From an uncultured Bacilli bacterium (GTDB taxonomy: Bacteria; Bacillota_I; Bacilli_A; RF39; UBA660), in assembly GCA_944363915.1 (NCBI GenBank), contig CALVVR010000011.1, positions 1-40,179 on the forward strand: a DNA stretch of 40,179 nucleotides. Reading direction: 5' to 3'. The position numbers and the translations under genes are program-made. The notes under the pieces are model-generated. The model had not been told where the DNA came from. It worked only from the letters and a program-made list of their open reading frames with translations, and did no database searches. Shown piece after piece: positions 16,506-24,997 of the stretch. Every line of letters begins with the position of its first letter. The stretch's first letter is position 1.

Positions 16506-17207
16506 CTAAATTGAACTGTTGCCTTTTGTCGTCATAAATTTTTTTTGCAAAGAAAGTTCAACTGAAGAATTAATTTCCAACTCATATTGTTTATTTAACA
16601 TTTCACTAAGTATATTACTAATAACTTGTTCACGACGTACTTTCATATTATCAATATCGATTTGTAATTGACTTTTCTTATCACTATATTCACAAATAAA
16701 TTTTGCAACATCTGAAATCAAATTATTTAATGTAGATAATTCTGAACTGACTTTTTGCCTTTTTTGATCAATGATAGTATTATCCATATCTATTTTTTGT
16801 TGTGTTGTACCACTGATTACAGAAAGTTCATCACTAATATTGTGTTGATATGTTTTAATTGTTTTAAATAAAATAACACCAATATAAACTAAGTTAATAA
16901 TATTAAGTAACAAAGTATTAAGGGTAATAGAAGTAATGAATAAAAGACTAGAAAAAGGAATTATCATAACTAATCCAGAAATAACCGCCATCAATTTTAA
17001 GTGTTTCTTTAATTTTGGAAAATTAATAATTCTTTTTTTCAATTCTTCGTTTCTTAAATATTCGGCATTTAAATTATTCAATTCAGCTTCTTTGCTTTTT
17101 TTCTCAAGTTTTAAACTGATAAGTTTATTTTGATTATTATCAATGATTGTTGTAAAATTTGCTAACTGAGATTCTTTAGCCATAATTTCTTCTAAATATT
17201 TATCCAT
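16506..17207 (-). CDS. Coiled-coil protein with a central membrane hairpin, function unknown
   Basis: 233 residues; family not recognised. A charged heptad-rich helix (about 1-65), two hydrophobic helices (about 72-93 and 97-115: LMAVISGLVMIIPF..., LLLNIINLVYIGVILF), then a second long coiled-coil (about 125-215). This gives a hairpin-anchored protein with both coiled-coils on the same side, probably cytoplasmic. An AAAGGAAATAG site precedes the ATG and a terminator follows, so it is a genuine gene. It lies between ylbL and mutS on the same strand. A structural or tethering role is possible but unsupported. Confidence 0.7.
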   Translation of the reverse strand: MDKYLEEIMAKESQLANFTTIIDNNQNKLISLKLEKKSKEAELNNLNAEYLRNEELKKRIINFPKLKKHLKLMAVISGLVMIIPFSSLLFITSITLNTLLLNIINLVYIGVILFKTIKTYQHNISDELSVISGTTQQKIDMDNTIIDQKRQKVSSELSTLNNLISDVAKFICEYSDKKSQLQIDIDNMKVRREQVISNILSEMLNKQYELEINSSVELSLQKKFMTTKGNSSI

Positions 17208-17255
17208 GACTATTTCCTTTCATAACTTTATATTTTACATTGTTTATTTTGCTTG

Positions 17256-18254
17256 TCAATAATTTTTTAAATAATTGATTGCATCATCAATATGTTTAAC
17301 TTCAACTAATTTAATATTTAAATCTTCTTCCTCGACTATTTTTAAAGCTTCTTCATAATTATCAGTAGGCACAAAAAACAGATCAGCATTTTCTTTAATA
17401 GCTGCTTTTATTTTATATTCAATACCGCCAATGACACCAACATTACCAAATTCGTCAATTGTTCCAGTTCCTACTATTTTCAAACCGTTAGTTAAATCCT
17501 CTTCAGTTAAATAATCATAAATTGATAAACTCATCATAAATCCACCTGAAGGTCCTGATTCTGATTTTTTAAAATTAATAGAGACATTTTTAGAAGGAAT
17601 AACCTCTTTTGTCTCACTAACCATAATGCCAACTAAACTTTCACCACCGATTGTTACTTTGTTTGCTGTTCTTTTATATTCAACGCCATCATTGATGACT
17701 TTAAAGTTTAATTGTTCATTTTCTTTAATTACTTTTAAAGCTTCTTCCTTACTATTTATTTTTATATCATTTATTTCAATTATTTTATCACCAATTTTTA
17801 AATCAGTATCGGCTTCTTCGTAAACATATATAATATTTACTTCTCGATTTTTGACTTCATAATCTAGTCCAGCTTTATTAAAGGCAACTATGATAGCATT
17901 TTGGTTAGCTTCTTCTAATAATAAATGATTACGATAATTATTTTCTTCAATTGTTTCATTAGAAGCAATTACCTCTTCTTTTTTGATGATATCCCAATCA
18001 TCATTAAAATAAGCGATGATTAAAGTAGGAATTGTCGCTTTAAATTCTGAAATATATGCGAGATTTAAAGAACCATTTATCTCATAACCATCTTCAACCT
18101 CTAATCTTTTTGATACATCAATTAAACCACCTGGTGTATCAATATAGTAAGGTAGTTCAAATGTGACAATCAAAAACAAAAAAATTAATATTAATAAAAA
18201 TTTATAATTTTCTTTGATAATTTTTTTTATTTGGACATATAGTTTATTAAGCAT
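17256..18254 (-). CDS. ylbL: YlbL/SepM-like PDZ protease with Lon-type Ser-Lys dyad
   Basis: 332 residues. One N-terminal membrane helix (about 17-35), the YIDTPGGLIDVS motif typical of this family right after it, PDZ domain at about 130-205 (DLKIGDKIIEINDIKI), then a Lon-like protease domain. The catalytic dyad is S236 (GPSGGFMMSL) and K281 (GGIEYKIKAA). It is an extracellular, membrane-tethered site-specific protease. Homologues process competence peptide (SepM) or cell-division inhibitors (YlbL). It is divergent from ylbJ, as these genes are neighbours in Bacillus. AAGGAGG gives a strong ribosome site. Only 31 bp separate the two start codons. Confidence 0.9.
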   Translation of the reverse strand: MLNKLYVQIKKIIKENYKFLLILIFLFLIVTFELPYYIDTPGGLIDVSKRLEVEDGYEINGSLNLAYISEFKATIPTLIIAYFNDDWDIIKKEEVIASNETIEENNYRNHLLLEEANQNAIIVAFNKAGLDYEVKNREVNIIYVYEEADTDLKIGDKIIEINDIKINSKEEALKVIKENEQLNFKVINDGVEYKRTANKVTIGGESLVGIMVSETKEVIPSKNVSINFKKSESGPSGGFMMSLSIYDYLTEEDLTNGLKIVGTGTIDEFGNVGVIGGIEYKIKAAIKENADLFFVPTDNYEEALKIVEEEDLNIKLVEVKHIDDAINYLKNY

Positions 18255-18285
18255 TTTTAATCCTCCTTAAGGAAAGTGATTTCGT

Positions 18286-19251
18286 TTGAAAAAAATAATA
18301 TTTAGTATACTAATTATGATATGTTTAATTATTTGTGGTTATGAAATATTAAGTGAATCAAAGACAATTATGGATGCTGTATCATTTTCTTTTAATATTT
18401 GGATTACCAATGTTTTTCCTTCGCTATTCCCATTTTTTGTCTTATCAGAAATATTGATGAATTATGGTTTTATTGAGTTAATTGGTGAATTGTTTAAGCC
18501 ATTATTTGAAAAACTATTTAAAATTAATGGCAATGCAGCATTTGTTTTTATTATGAGTTTAATTTCCGGATTTCCAAGTAACGCTAAATATACTAGAGAA
18601 TTATATTTACAAAACAAATTAACAGCTCAAGAAGCAACTAAAATACTTATGTTTAGTCATTTTTCTAATCCTTTATTTATTTTAGGAGCAATTTCAATTA
18701 CTTTCTTAAATGATAAAAAATTAGGTATAATTGTAATGATATCACATTATTTAAGTAATGTAATTATTGGATTAATTTTTAGAAATTATAATCCTAGTAA
18801 ATTAACTAATGATAAATTTTCTTTAAAAAATTCGATTATCCAAATGCATAACAAAAGAATTAATAATAATAAAAGATTTGGAACAATTATTACTAATTCT
18901 TTAATAAATAGTATTAATACTTTATTATTAATTTTAGGTGTTATAACTACTTTTTTAATTATAACAACTATTATTGATAACAATTTCCATTTATCCTTAT
19001 TAAGTAAATCTTTAATTAGTGGTTTTTTGGAAATGACTCAAGGACTTAAACATGTTAGTTTATTAAATACTTTAAATGAAAATAAAGCTATTTTAATATG
19101 CATGATTATTTCATTTGGTGGTTTATCAGTTCATACACAAATTTTAAGTATTATTAGTGATACTGAAATTAAATATAAACCATTTTTATTAGCTAGATTA
19201 CTTCATGTTATTATTTCAAGTATAATCTGTTTTATTCTCCTAAATATGTAA
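18286..19251 (+). CDS. ylbJ: Sporulation integral membrane protein YlbJ
   Basis: 321 residues, about eight hydrophobic helices, two gate/nucleoside-recognition-like halves. Family blocks are visible: FSFNIWITNVFPSLFPFFVLSEIL, a FIMSLISGFPSNAKYTREL segment, FSHFSNPLFILGAI and, in the second half, KSLISGFLEMTQGLKHVS. In B. subtilis YlbJ is sigma-E controlled and needed for a normal spore cortex. The start is TTG at 18286 with AAGGAAAGTGAT upstream; no in-frame ATG fits better. Its promoter must overlap the ylbL coding region because the gap is so small. Downstream lies a 16-T tract without a clear hairpin. Confidence 0.88.
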   Translation: MKKIIFSILIMICLIICGYEILSESKTIMDAVSFSFNIWITNVFPSLFPFFVLSEILMNYGFIELIGELFKPLFEKLFKINGNAAFVFIMSLISGFPSNAKYTRELYLQNKLTAQEATKILMFSHFSNPLFILGAISITFLNDKKLGIIVMISHYLSNVIIGLIFRNYNPSKLTNDKFSLKNSIIQMHNKRINNNKRFGTIITNSLINSINTLLLILGVITTFLIITTIIDNNFHLSLLSKSLISGFLEMTQGLKHVSLLNTLNENKAILICMIISFGGLSVHTQILSIISDTEIKYKPFLLARLLHVIISSIICFILLNM

Positions 19252-19400
19252 TATGTGCTTAACCATTTAATATTACCATTTTTTTTTTTTTTTTCAGCAT
19301 CTGATAATTCAGTGCCTGTTTCATCTATAATTTTATAAAATCTAGCAACATAAGTATCTTTAGCGAAAATCACCACAGATGTTTCTCGTTTTAATAGCAA
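19203..19400 (-). pseudogene. Short open stretch after the pseudopilin gene, possible remnant
   Basis: Reading continues in the same frame past the TAA of the upstream pseudopilin gene for 65 codons, from a TTG at 19400 with no ribosome site. The first 35 residues (RETSVVIFAKDTYVARFYKIIDETGTELSDAE) look protein-like. The rest runs through a 16-A tract and then antisense to the end of ylbJ, so it is probably not coding. One A less or one A more closes the frame within seven codons. It could be the tail of a longer ancestral protein cut by the TAA, or chance. Confidence 0.3.
19279..19294. repeat. 16-bp homopolymer T tract (A16 on minus strand)
   Basis: T16 on the plus strand, the longest homopolymer noticed in the window. 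It lies 27 bp after ylbJ and inside the open frame described above. It may help terminate ylbJ transcription or vary in length by slippage. Confidence 0.7.
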
Positions 19401-19403
19401 AGA

Positions 19404-19934
19404 TTAAGTTTTGCTATCGTCAGCTGAAAAATCAGCTAAATAAATATCATTTTCATTAGTATTATATTGATAAATAGCTGTTAACCCAAAATTTTGATTT
19501 TCAAAGTTATCATTATATATAGGAATATTAACTAATATCATAGCATTATTAGTGTAATCAGAAAAAGTTCCCGCAAATTTAGCAGAAATATTAACATCTT
19601 TAAAATAACTATCTCCAGGTAATTTTGTTGTGTAAGAGCCAAATTGAAATGTTTTGTTGTCATAATCTAAACGTAATTGATCTTTACTGCCATCACTGTA
19701 AACAAAATCTAAGCAATAAGATCCACATTTTAAAACTTGATTTATATCTTTTTCTATAAACTTTTTGTTTATCTCATAACTTATTAATGATTGTTTATTT
19801 AATAATTCTGTTTTAAGGCCACTATTTGTGTATAAATTTTTTATTCCTATTACTATCTGAAAAAGAAAAATTGCTATCACCATTACTAAAGAAAATGACA
19901 CAATTAATTCAACTACTGTAAAGCCTTTCTTCAT
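19404..19934 (-). CDS. Pseudopilin-like protein (prepilin leader)
   Basis: 176 residues from the ATG at 19934, preceded by GGGGAAAG; a TTG 18 nt upstream is less likely. It begins MKKGFTVVELIVSFSLVMVIAIFLFQI: leader MKKG, Phe at +1, Glu at +5 and a hydrophobic helix of about 20 residues. The C-terminal part is a small beta-rich domain with a CGSYC pair and the ending NIPIYNDNFENQNFGLTAIYQYN seen in minor pseudopilins of this type. It should sit in a type IV pilus or competence-like pseudopilus. It follows the next prepilin-like gene with the genes touching, so the two form an operon. Confidence 0.8.
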   Translation of the reverse strand: MKKGFTVVELIVSFSLVMVIAIFLFQIVIGIKNLYTNSGLKTELLNKQSLISYEINKKFIEKDINQVLKCGSYCLDFVYSDGSKDQLRLDYDNKTFQFGSYTTKLPGDSYFKDVNISAKFAGTFSDYTNNAMILVNIPIYNDNFENQNFGLTAIYQYNTNENDIYLADFSADDSKT

Positions 19935-19948
19935 TCTACTTTCCCCTT

Positions 19949-20446
19949 TCAAATTTTAATTTTTAAAGTTGCGTAAGTATCATCATTAAATTCAACAATC
20001 AAACGATAATTATTTTCATTTGTACTATTTATAAAATTAATAAATGATTTCATTTTTTCTGTTAAATCAATATTGTTAAGATTGTCTTTTAATTGATTAA
20101 TATCTTCTTTAGTAAATAAAATTGTTTTAACATTTGCAGCATCTAATAAAGTCTCACAATAAATATATTCAGTAAAATATTCATTTGAACAAGATGTAAT
20201 ATCAATATATAAAAGATTATTTTCATCTATTGCTGATGTTAATTTATTTAAACTTCCTTCACTTAAATAATCTCTTATATTTTTAACTAAATACAAATTA
20301 TTAACATTATTATAACTAAATGAACGATTGTAACTATTATTAATAGATACAAATTGCGAATAAATGATAACCAAACTAGTCATTACGATCGTTGAAACAG
20401 CTATCGTTTCGGCGAGGATAAATCCCTTTTTATTACTTTTTTTCAT
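19949..20446 (-). CDS. Pseudopilin-like protein (prepilin leader)
   Basis: 165 residues. The leader is MKKSNKKGFILAETI, with G8/F9 as the likely cleavage site and Glu at +5, then a hydrophobic helix (AVSTIVMTSLVIIYSQF). The remainder is polar, with a CSNEYFTEYIYC pair, and has no recognised domain. GGAGGGAATT precedes the ATG. It is the first gene of a two-gene pseudopilin operon facing away from the pilus ATPase gene. Role: minor pilin or initiation subunit (inference). Confidence 0.75.
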   Translation of the reverse strand: MKKSNKKGFILAETIAVSTIVMTSLVIIYSQFVSINNSYNRSFSYNNVNNLYLVKNIRDYLSEGSLNKLTSAIDENNLLYIDITSCSNEYFTEYIYCETLLDAANVKTILFTKEDINQLKDNLNNIDLTEKMKSFINFINSTNENNYRLIVEFNDDTYATLKIKI

Positions 20447-20463
20447 AATTCCCTCCTTTTAGC

Positions 20464-20492
20464 TTGAAATTATCTTAAATATATTATATAAT
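20464..20492 (+). promoter_or_regulatory. Sigma-A promoter of the pilus ATPase gene
   Basis: TTGAAA (20464-20469), 17 bp, TATAAT (20487-20492). AAAGGGG follows as the ribosome site. Confidence 0.7.
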
Positions 20493-20540
20493 ATTTTCAG
20501 AATAAAAACTAGTCCTAAAAATACAAAAGGGGTTGAAATT

Positions 20541-22100
20541 ATGATTAGACAATTTGATTTTGAAAAAATGCCAGTTGTTGAAATAGTAAATGAGATTATG
20601 GTCGACGCTAGTAAAAGAGGTGCATCTGATATTCATTTTGATCCGTTGGATGATCATATGCGAATCAGGATCAGAATAGATGGAATTTTACATAATTACG
20701 CTACTGTTCCTAATTCAATCAAAAAGAATTTGATTACGCGTATTAAAATTATTTCTGGCATGAATATTACCGAATCACGATTACCACAAGATGGTGCGAT
20801 TAAAGCTACTTTACAAAATACTAATTTAGATTTACGTGTTTCTTGTATACCAACTAACAACGGCGAGAAAATCGTTATTCGTATTTTAGATTATTCAATG
20901 AGTTTAGCTGGAGTTGAAAATTTAGGCTTTAGCGATGATAATTATAAAAAAGTTTTAGAAATGATTAGTAAACCAAATGGAATTATTTTAGTTACTGGTG
21001 CGACTGGTACAGGTAAATCTACTACTGTTTACTCTATCTTACAAAAATTAAATACCGAAGCTACTAATATTGTAACTGTCGAAGATCCAGTTGAAATGAA
21101 TATTGAGGGAATTAATCAAATTCAAACTAATAGTGAAATTGGTCTTACCTTTGCAACAGCTTTACGTTCTATTTTGCGTCAAGATCCTAATATTATTATG
21201 GTCGGTGAAATTCGTGATACTGAAACGGCCAAAATAGCTGTTCGTGCTTCTATTACTGGACATTTAGTCTTATCTACTATCCATACTAACAACTCATTAA
21301 ATACAATTGAAAGATTACTTGATATGGGAGTTGAAAGATATTTATTAGCTAGCTCTTTAGAAGGCGTTATTTCTCAAGTCTTAGCTCGTAAATTGTGTCC
21401 TCACTGTCGAACTTTAAGAAAAACTAATATATATGAAAAACAATTATTTAAAGATGTTTTGAATAAAGACATTGAAGAAATTTATACTACTGAAGGTTGT
21501 GAACAATGTGGTAATGGTTATGCTGGACGTATAGCTATCCATGAAGTATTATTATTTAATCAAGATATTAGAGATGCCATAAGTGCTGGTGTAAGACGTG
21601 ATAAATTAAGAGAGTTAGTATATCAATCTGATGTTAATACTCTTCTTGAAGATGGCTTAGAAAAAGTGTTAATGGGATTAACTACAGTTGAAGAAGTAAT
21701 AAAATTAATTGAATTAGAAGATGATGAGAAAGGTTCAAAAGCTTATGGCTTAAAAAGTGCTTTAAGTAATACTGCTATGACTAAAGATCATCATAAAACA
21801 TTTAGTGACATTGTCGAGAAAAAAAATGAGATAGATGATATTATTAATAGTGATTCAGCAACTGTTAAAGTTAATGACATCGACAATTCACAAAATAACA
21901 CTTATTCAAATAATGAACAAACTAACTCATCTTCTGAAAATACATCTGTTGAACATGCTATTCCTAATGAAATTAATACAATTACTTATCAAGAACCAAC
22001 TACACAGATAAGCTATTCAGATCCACAAAATCAATCTACTACTCAAGAAAATATGCCTCAAACATTAAACGATTTAATTAATAAAGCAAATAAAAACTAG
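20541..22100 (+). CDS. Type IV pilus assembly/secretion ATPase (PilB/GspE/ComGA family)
   Basis: 519 residues. Core at about 10-390: the N2 domain with SDIHFDPLDDHMRIRIRIDG, Walker A GATGTGKST at 153-161, Asp box near 178-190, Walker B NIIMVGEIRD at 217-226, His box GHLVLSTIHTN at 240-250, and a zinc tetracysteine C286-x2-C289 / C320-x2-C323. It is a hexameric motor that powers pilin extraction from the membrane. The usual N-terminal MshEN/N1 domain is missing. About 120 residues rich in Asn, Ser, Thr and Gln are added at the C-terminus, low-complexity and probably disordered. Divergent from the pseudopilin operon. No PilC/GspF or prepilin peptidase gene is in the window. Confidence 0.93.
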   Translation: MIRQFDFEKMPVVEIVNEIMVDASKRGASDIHFDPLDDHMRIRIRIDGILHNYATVPNSIKKNLITRIKIISGMNITESRLPQDGAIKATLQNTNLDLRVSCIPTNNGEKIVIRILDYSMSLAGVENLGFSDDNYKKVLEMISKPNGIILVTGATGTGKSTTVYSILQKLNTEATNIVTVEDPVEMNIEGINQIQTNSEIGLTFATALRSILRQDPNIIMVGEIRDTETAKIAVRASITGHLVLSTIHTNNSLNTIERLLDMGVERYLLASSLEGVISQVLARKLCPHCRTLRKTNIYEKQLFKDVLNKDIEEIYTTEGCEQCGNGYAGRIAIHEVLLFNQDIRDAISAGVRRDKLRELVYQSDVNTLLEDGLEKVLMGLTTVEEVIKLIELEDDEKGSKAYGLKSALSNTAMTKDHHKTFSDIVEKKNEIDDIINSDSATVKVNDIDNSQNNTYSNNEQTNSSSENTSVEHAIPNEINTITYQEPTTQISYSDPQNQSTTQENMPQTLNDLINKANKN

Positions 22101-22124
22101 AGATAATTTTTTACTCTAGTTTTT
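22092..22124. terminator. Bidirectional terminator between the pilus ATPase gene and uppP
   Basis: AAAAACTAGAG (22092-22102) pairs with CTCTAGTTTTT (22114-22124). The ATPase stop (22098-22100) lies in the stem. It serves both converging genes. Confidence 0.85.
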
Positions 22125-22128
22125 AATT

Positions 22129-22935
22129 TTATTTAAATAACATTGCTAACACTAATACGCCCAAAACAATACGATAAATCATAAATATTTTAAAATCATG
22201 TCTTTTTATATATTTGAGCAAAAACGATATACATAGTAGTCCTATTATGAAGGAAATTAAAATTCCTATTCCAAATATTGCTAAATTTTCACTAATAATT
22301 GTCAATGTATTATCTTTAATCAAACTAAACAAAGTTGCTCCAGCCACCACTGGAACTGATAAATAAAAAGAAAATTTCGCACTATCTTCACGATTAATTC
22401 CTAAAGCTCGACTAGCAGTGATCGTTGTTCCACTCCTTGAAAAACCTGGAATTAAGGCAAATATTTGGGCACATCCAATAATTAAAGCTTGATACCATTT
22501 CATATCTTTCATATTCATATTAGTTTTACTTTTTTTATCAACTAAATAAATAATAATACCCATAATAATTAAAGCTAAAGCAATTATCCATAATTGTTGT
22601 CTAAAAAAAGAATCAAAAATATCTTCAAACAAAACCCCAACAATTCCAGCTGGAATAGTAGCTAAAATAAGAAACCAAAACAATTTACCTTCTTTAGTTT
22701 TATTTCCTTTTGTCAAACCATTAATTAATAAACTCCATAATTCTTTAAAAAAGAATATAATAATAGCTAAGAGAGTCCCAAAATGTAAAGCCAAATCAAA
22801 AGAAAGCTCAATATTACTGCTAATACTACTACCAATTCCAAATATTTCACGAAAAATAATTAAATGTGCTGAAGAAGAAATCGGTAAAAATTCAGCTATA
22901 CCTTGAATAATTCCTAATATTATAATATCTAACAT
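22129..22935 (-). CDS. uppP: Undecaprenyl-diphosphatase UppP (BacA)
   Basis: 268 residues from the ATG at 22935 (AGGTGATT site; a GTG 9 nt upstream is the alternative). Polytopic membrane protein with both catalytic motifs: IIQGIAEFLPISSSAHL near the start and PGFSRSGTTITASRALGI in the second half. It recycles the lipid carrier for wall glycan synthesis by dephosphorylating undecaprenyl diphosphate at the outer face of the membrane; activity also confers bacitracin tolerance. Single gene. Confidence 0.96.
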   Translation of the reverse strand: MLDIIILGIIQGIAEFLPISSSAHLIIFREIFGIGSSISSNIELSFDLALHFGTLLAIIIFFFKELWSLLINGLTKGNKTKEGKLFWFLILATIPAGIVGVLFEDIFDSFFRQQLWIIALALIIMGIIIYLVDKKSKTNMNMKDMKWYQALIIGCAQIFALIPGFSRSGTTITASRALGINREDSAKFSFYLSVPVVAGATLFSLIKDNTLTIISENLAIFGIGILISFIIGLLCISFLLKYIKRHDFKIFMIYRIVLGVLVLAMLFK

Positions 22936-23014
22936 AATAATCACCTAATTTATTGTATCATATCTTTATTATAATTTTTTGTTATAATTAAAATATTGAC
23001 ATCCTCTTTTCATT

Positions 23015-23602
23015 TTATTCATATATTTTATCTTTCATGCTATAAATACAACCACAAAAATCTTGACGATACAAATTATATTGTTTTGATAATAAAATAC
23101 TTTTTTTATAACCATCTTTTTTCTTAAAATCACTGACTAAATATTTAACGTTATATTCCTTTTCTAAAGATAGTCCAATTTCATTTAATTTGTTACTATT
23201 TTTGAAGGGACTAACTGTTAAAGTTGTACCAAAATAATCATAATTTTTAGCTAAAGAAGCTGTTTTCCTTAATCTTAATTCATAACATTTAAAGCATCTT
23301 ACACCACCTTCTTTAGCGTCTTCTAATCCTATTACAGTCTGATGAAATAATTCATTGTCATAATCACAATCTAACACTTTAATATTAAATAGTTTACATA
23401 ATTTAATTTGTTCTTGTTTTCTTTTTTCATATTCCTCAATTGGTTCAATATTAGGGTTATAATAAAGAACTGTTATATTAAAATAGTCTTTTAAATATGT
23501 TATAACATAACTACTACATGGCGCACAACAACTATGTAACAATAATGTTTTTTTTCCGTTTAAATTATTTAATATTTTTTCTAATTCAATCTGATAATTC
23601 AT
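23015..23602 (-). CDS. queH: Epoxyqueuosine reductase QueH
   Basis: 195 residues, full length for the family. Metal-binding cysteines are C25-C26-x2-C29 (LHSCCAPCSS), C103-x2-C106 (GGVRCFKCYELR) and C183-x-C185 (DFCGC), together with the TTLTVSPFKNS motif. QueH carries out the last step of queuosine synthesis in tRNA wobble position 34, replacing the unrelated QueG. No other queuosine gene is nearby, so the cell either has them elsewhere or salvages a late precursor. The promoter lies inside the preceding terminator. Confidence 0.93.
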   Translation of the reverse strand: MNYQIELEKILNNLNGKKTLLLHSCCAPCSSYVITYLKDYFNITVLYYNPNIEPIEEYEKRKQEQIKLCKLFNIKVLDCDYDNELFHQTVIGLEDAKEGGVRCFKCYELRLRKTASLAKNYDYFGTTLTVSPFKNSNKLNEIGLSLEKEYNVKYLVSDFKKKDGYKKSILLSKQYNLYRQDFCGCIYSMKDKIYE

Positions 23603-23617
23603 AAAATCACCTTATTA

Positions 23618-23646
23618 ATTATAACAAAAACAATCAAATAATTCAA
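23618..23646 (-). promoter_or_regulatory. Promoter of queH, overlapping a terminator hairpin
   Basis: TTGAAT (23646-23641), 17 bp, TATAAT (23623-23618) on the minus strand. The -35 lies in the hairpin loop. Confidence 0.6.
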
Positions 23647-23656
23647 TTGATTGTTT
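23623..23656 (-). terminator. Terminator of the decayed pilin-like gene
   Basis: AAACAATCAA (23656-23647 on minus), 9-nt loop, TTGATTGTTT (23637-23628), then Ts. It follows directly after the ancestral stop at 23664-23666. Confidence 0.8.
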
Positions 23657-23663
23657 TATTGTT

Positions 23664-24805
23664 CTATATTTCATATGGACTTAACCAAGTACCATTATCT
23701 CAAGCTCTTTGTTTGTGTTTTTATTCACCAAATTGATTTAATTCATGAGGCAATTCTGAAGTTCCATCATTGACATTAATTATAGTATCAGGAATAATAT
23801 TTATAACTGCGCGAAGATTTTCAGGAAAGTCAGTATTTGTCATGCTATTACCAAGAACACCAAAAACCCGCCAAATATAAGAATTACTAACTGGAGTCAT
23901 CGTCCATTGATACTCATTCCCCTCTAAAAATGAATTGCCTGCTCCAGATAAATTATATTCATCTAATGTTATTAACCCTACTTTGGCTGGTTCAATTGAT
24001 AAATTATTTGTACAAGTGGTACGATCTGATGAACTAGTTGTTGTCTCATTGCACCAAATTTGTTCTACTATAATATCATTTCCCATTAATTGGCCATAAA
24101 AATCATTGTTTAACCATTGCTTAACATAACTATTATCCCAATTAGTACTACTTTCATCATATATAATTGATGTGACAAAATCATCAGTTACTAATCTTAT
24201 ACTTCCATCTACGTTAATTCCCATTATTCGCCATAAAAATCCTGAATACCAAATATAATTATTATTAGGATTTCCTTTGGTATAACATCCACCCATATAA
24301 CTATAGTTATTATCTCCTGGCGTTGTACAACCATTACCGGTTGTTGCTAATTCTGGAAACTGAGCTAATAAAGTATCACCGATTGAAAGTTGTACTAATC
24401 CTCCGCACTCTTCATCATCCATAACAAATGTTCCATCGCCACATAATGTAAATATGTGACTATTACTTTCAACTACTAAATTGGTAACTCTTCCATTACT
24501 ATAAGTAACACTTTCTACTTTAGCATTGCCTAAATTAACCATTTTACTTATTTCTTCACTAGTGAATGTCGTCTTATTAGAACAATCTACTTCATCAGCT
24601 TCTAATGAACCCATTTGTTTTTTTATTTCACTTGTTGCACAATAATTATTAATTCCACTATAGATCATACTGGCTTCAGATCTTCCTGCCGATACACGTG
24701 CATCTTCTACTACATTTAATATAATTGGCGTAGCTATTATAGCTCTATAGCAAGTATTATAATTACCGCCAATAATTCAATTAAGGTAAATCCTTTTTTC
24801 GACAT
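23664..24805 (-). pseudogene. Decayed pilin-like protein with a large C-terminal lectin-like/DUF6273-type domain
   Basis: Three lesions separate parts that belong together. The start ATG at 24803-24805 begins MSKKGFTLIELLAVIIILAI, a perfect prepilin leader, then the frame breaks near 24744. Restoring one base there gives ...AIVAIIATPIILNV and joins the 315-codon frame ending at a TAA (23721-23723). Past that stop the same frame continues through a TGA (23700-23702) to DNGTWLSPYEI and a TAG (23664-23666) just before the terminator. The C-terminal domain has the CYTKGNPNNNYIWYSGFLWRIMGI, YVKQWLNNDFY and YQWTMTPVS blocks seen in large pilin-fused surface proteins of gut Bacillota. It probably once encoded a surface or pilus-tip protein. 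Confidence 0.75.
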
Positions 24806-24950
24806 ATCATCAACTTCTCAATATTATTATGTTTCTTAGAATTATTATCTATTTATAATTTTAACTTATTTTTAGTCATTAGTAAATAATTAGTTTTATT
24901 TATAATAAAATATATCAATACATTATCTGCAAAGCATTTTCCAACTATAT

Positions 24951-24984
24951 AAAAACCTCGTTTCTATTTTGTCTAAGAAACGAG
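24951..24984 (-). terminator. Terminator of the redox/cysteine desulfurase operon
   Basis: CTCGTTTCT (24984-24976 on minus), 10-nt loop, AGAAACGAG (24965-24957), then GTTTTT. Confidence 0.85.
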
Positions 24985-24997
24985 ACTTTATCAAAAT

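Noticed and set aside
22945-23014. ATTATAA/TTATAAT hairpin between uppP and queH as a terminator.
   Set aside because: The stem is only A-T pairs without a following T run on the relevant strand; too weak to call.
23664-24805. TGA recoded as tryptophan, suggested by the in-frame TGA where a Trp would fit (RA-x-DNGTW).
   Set aside because: TGA ends several intact genes (the recombinase at 1016-1018, nusB, the pseudopilin ending at 19949), Trp is written TGG elsewhere, and the same gene also has a TAA and a frameshift.
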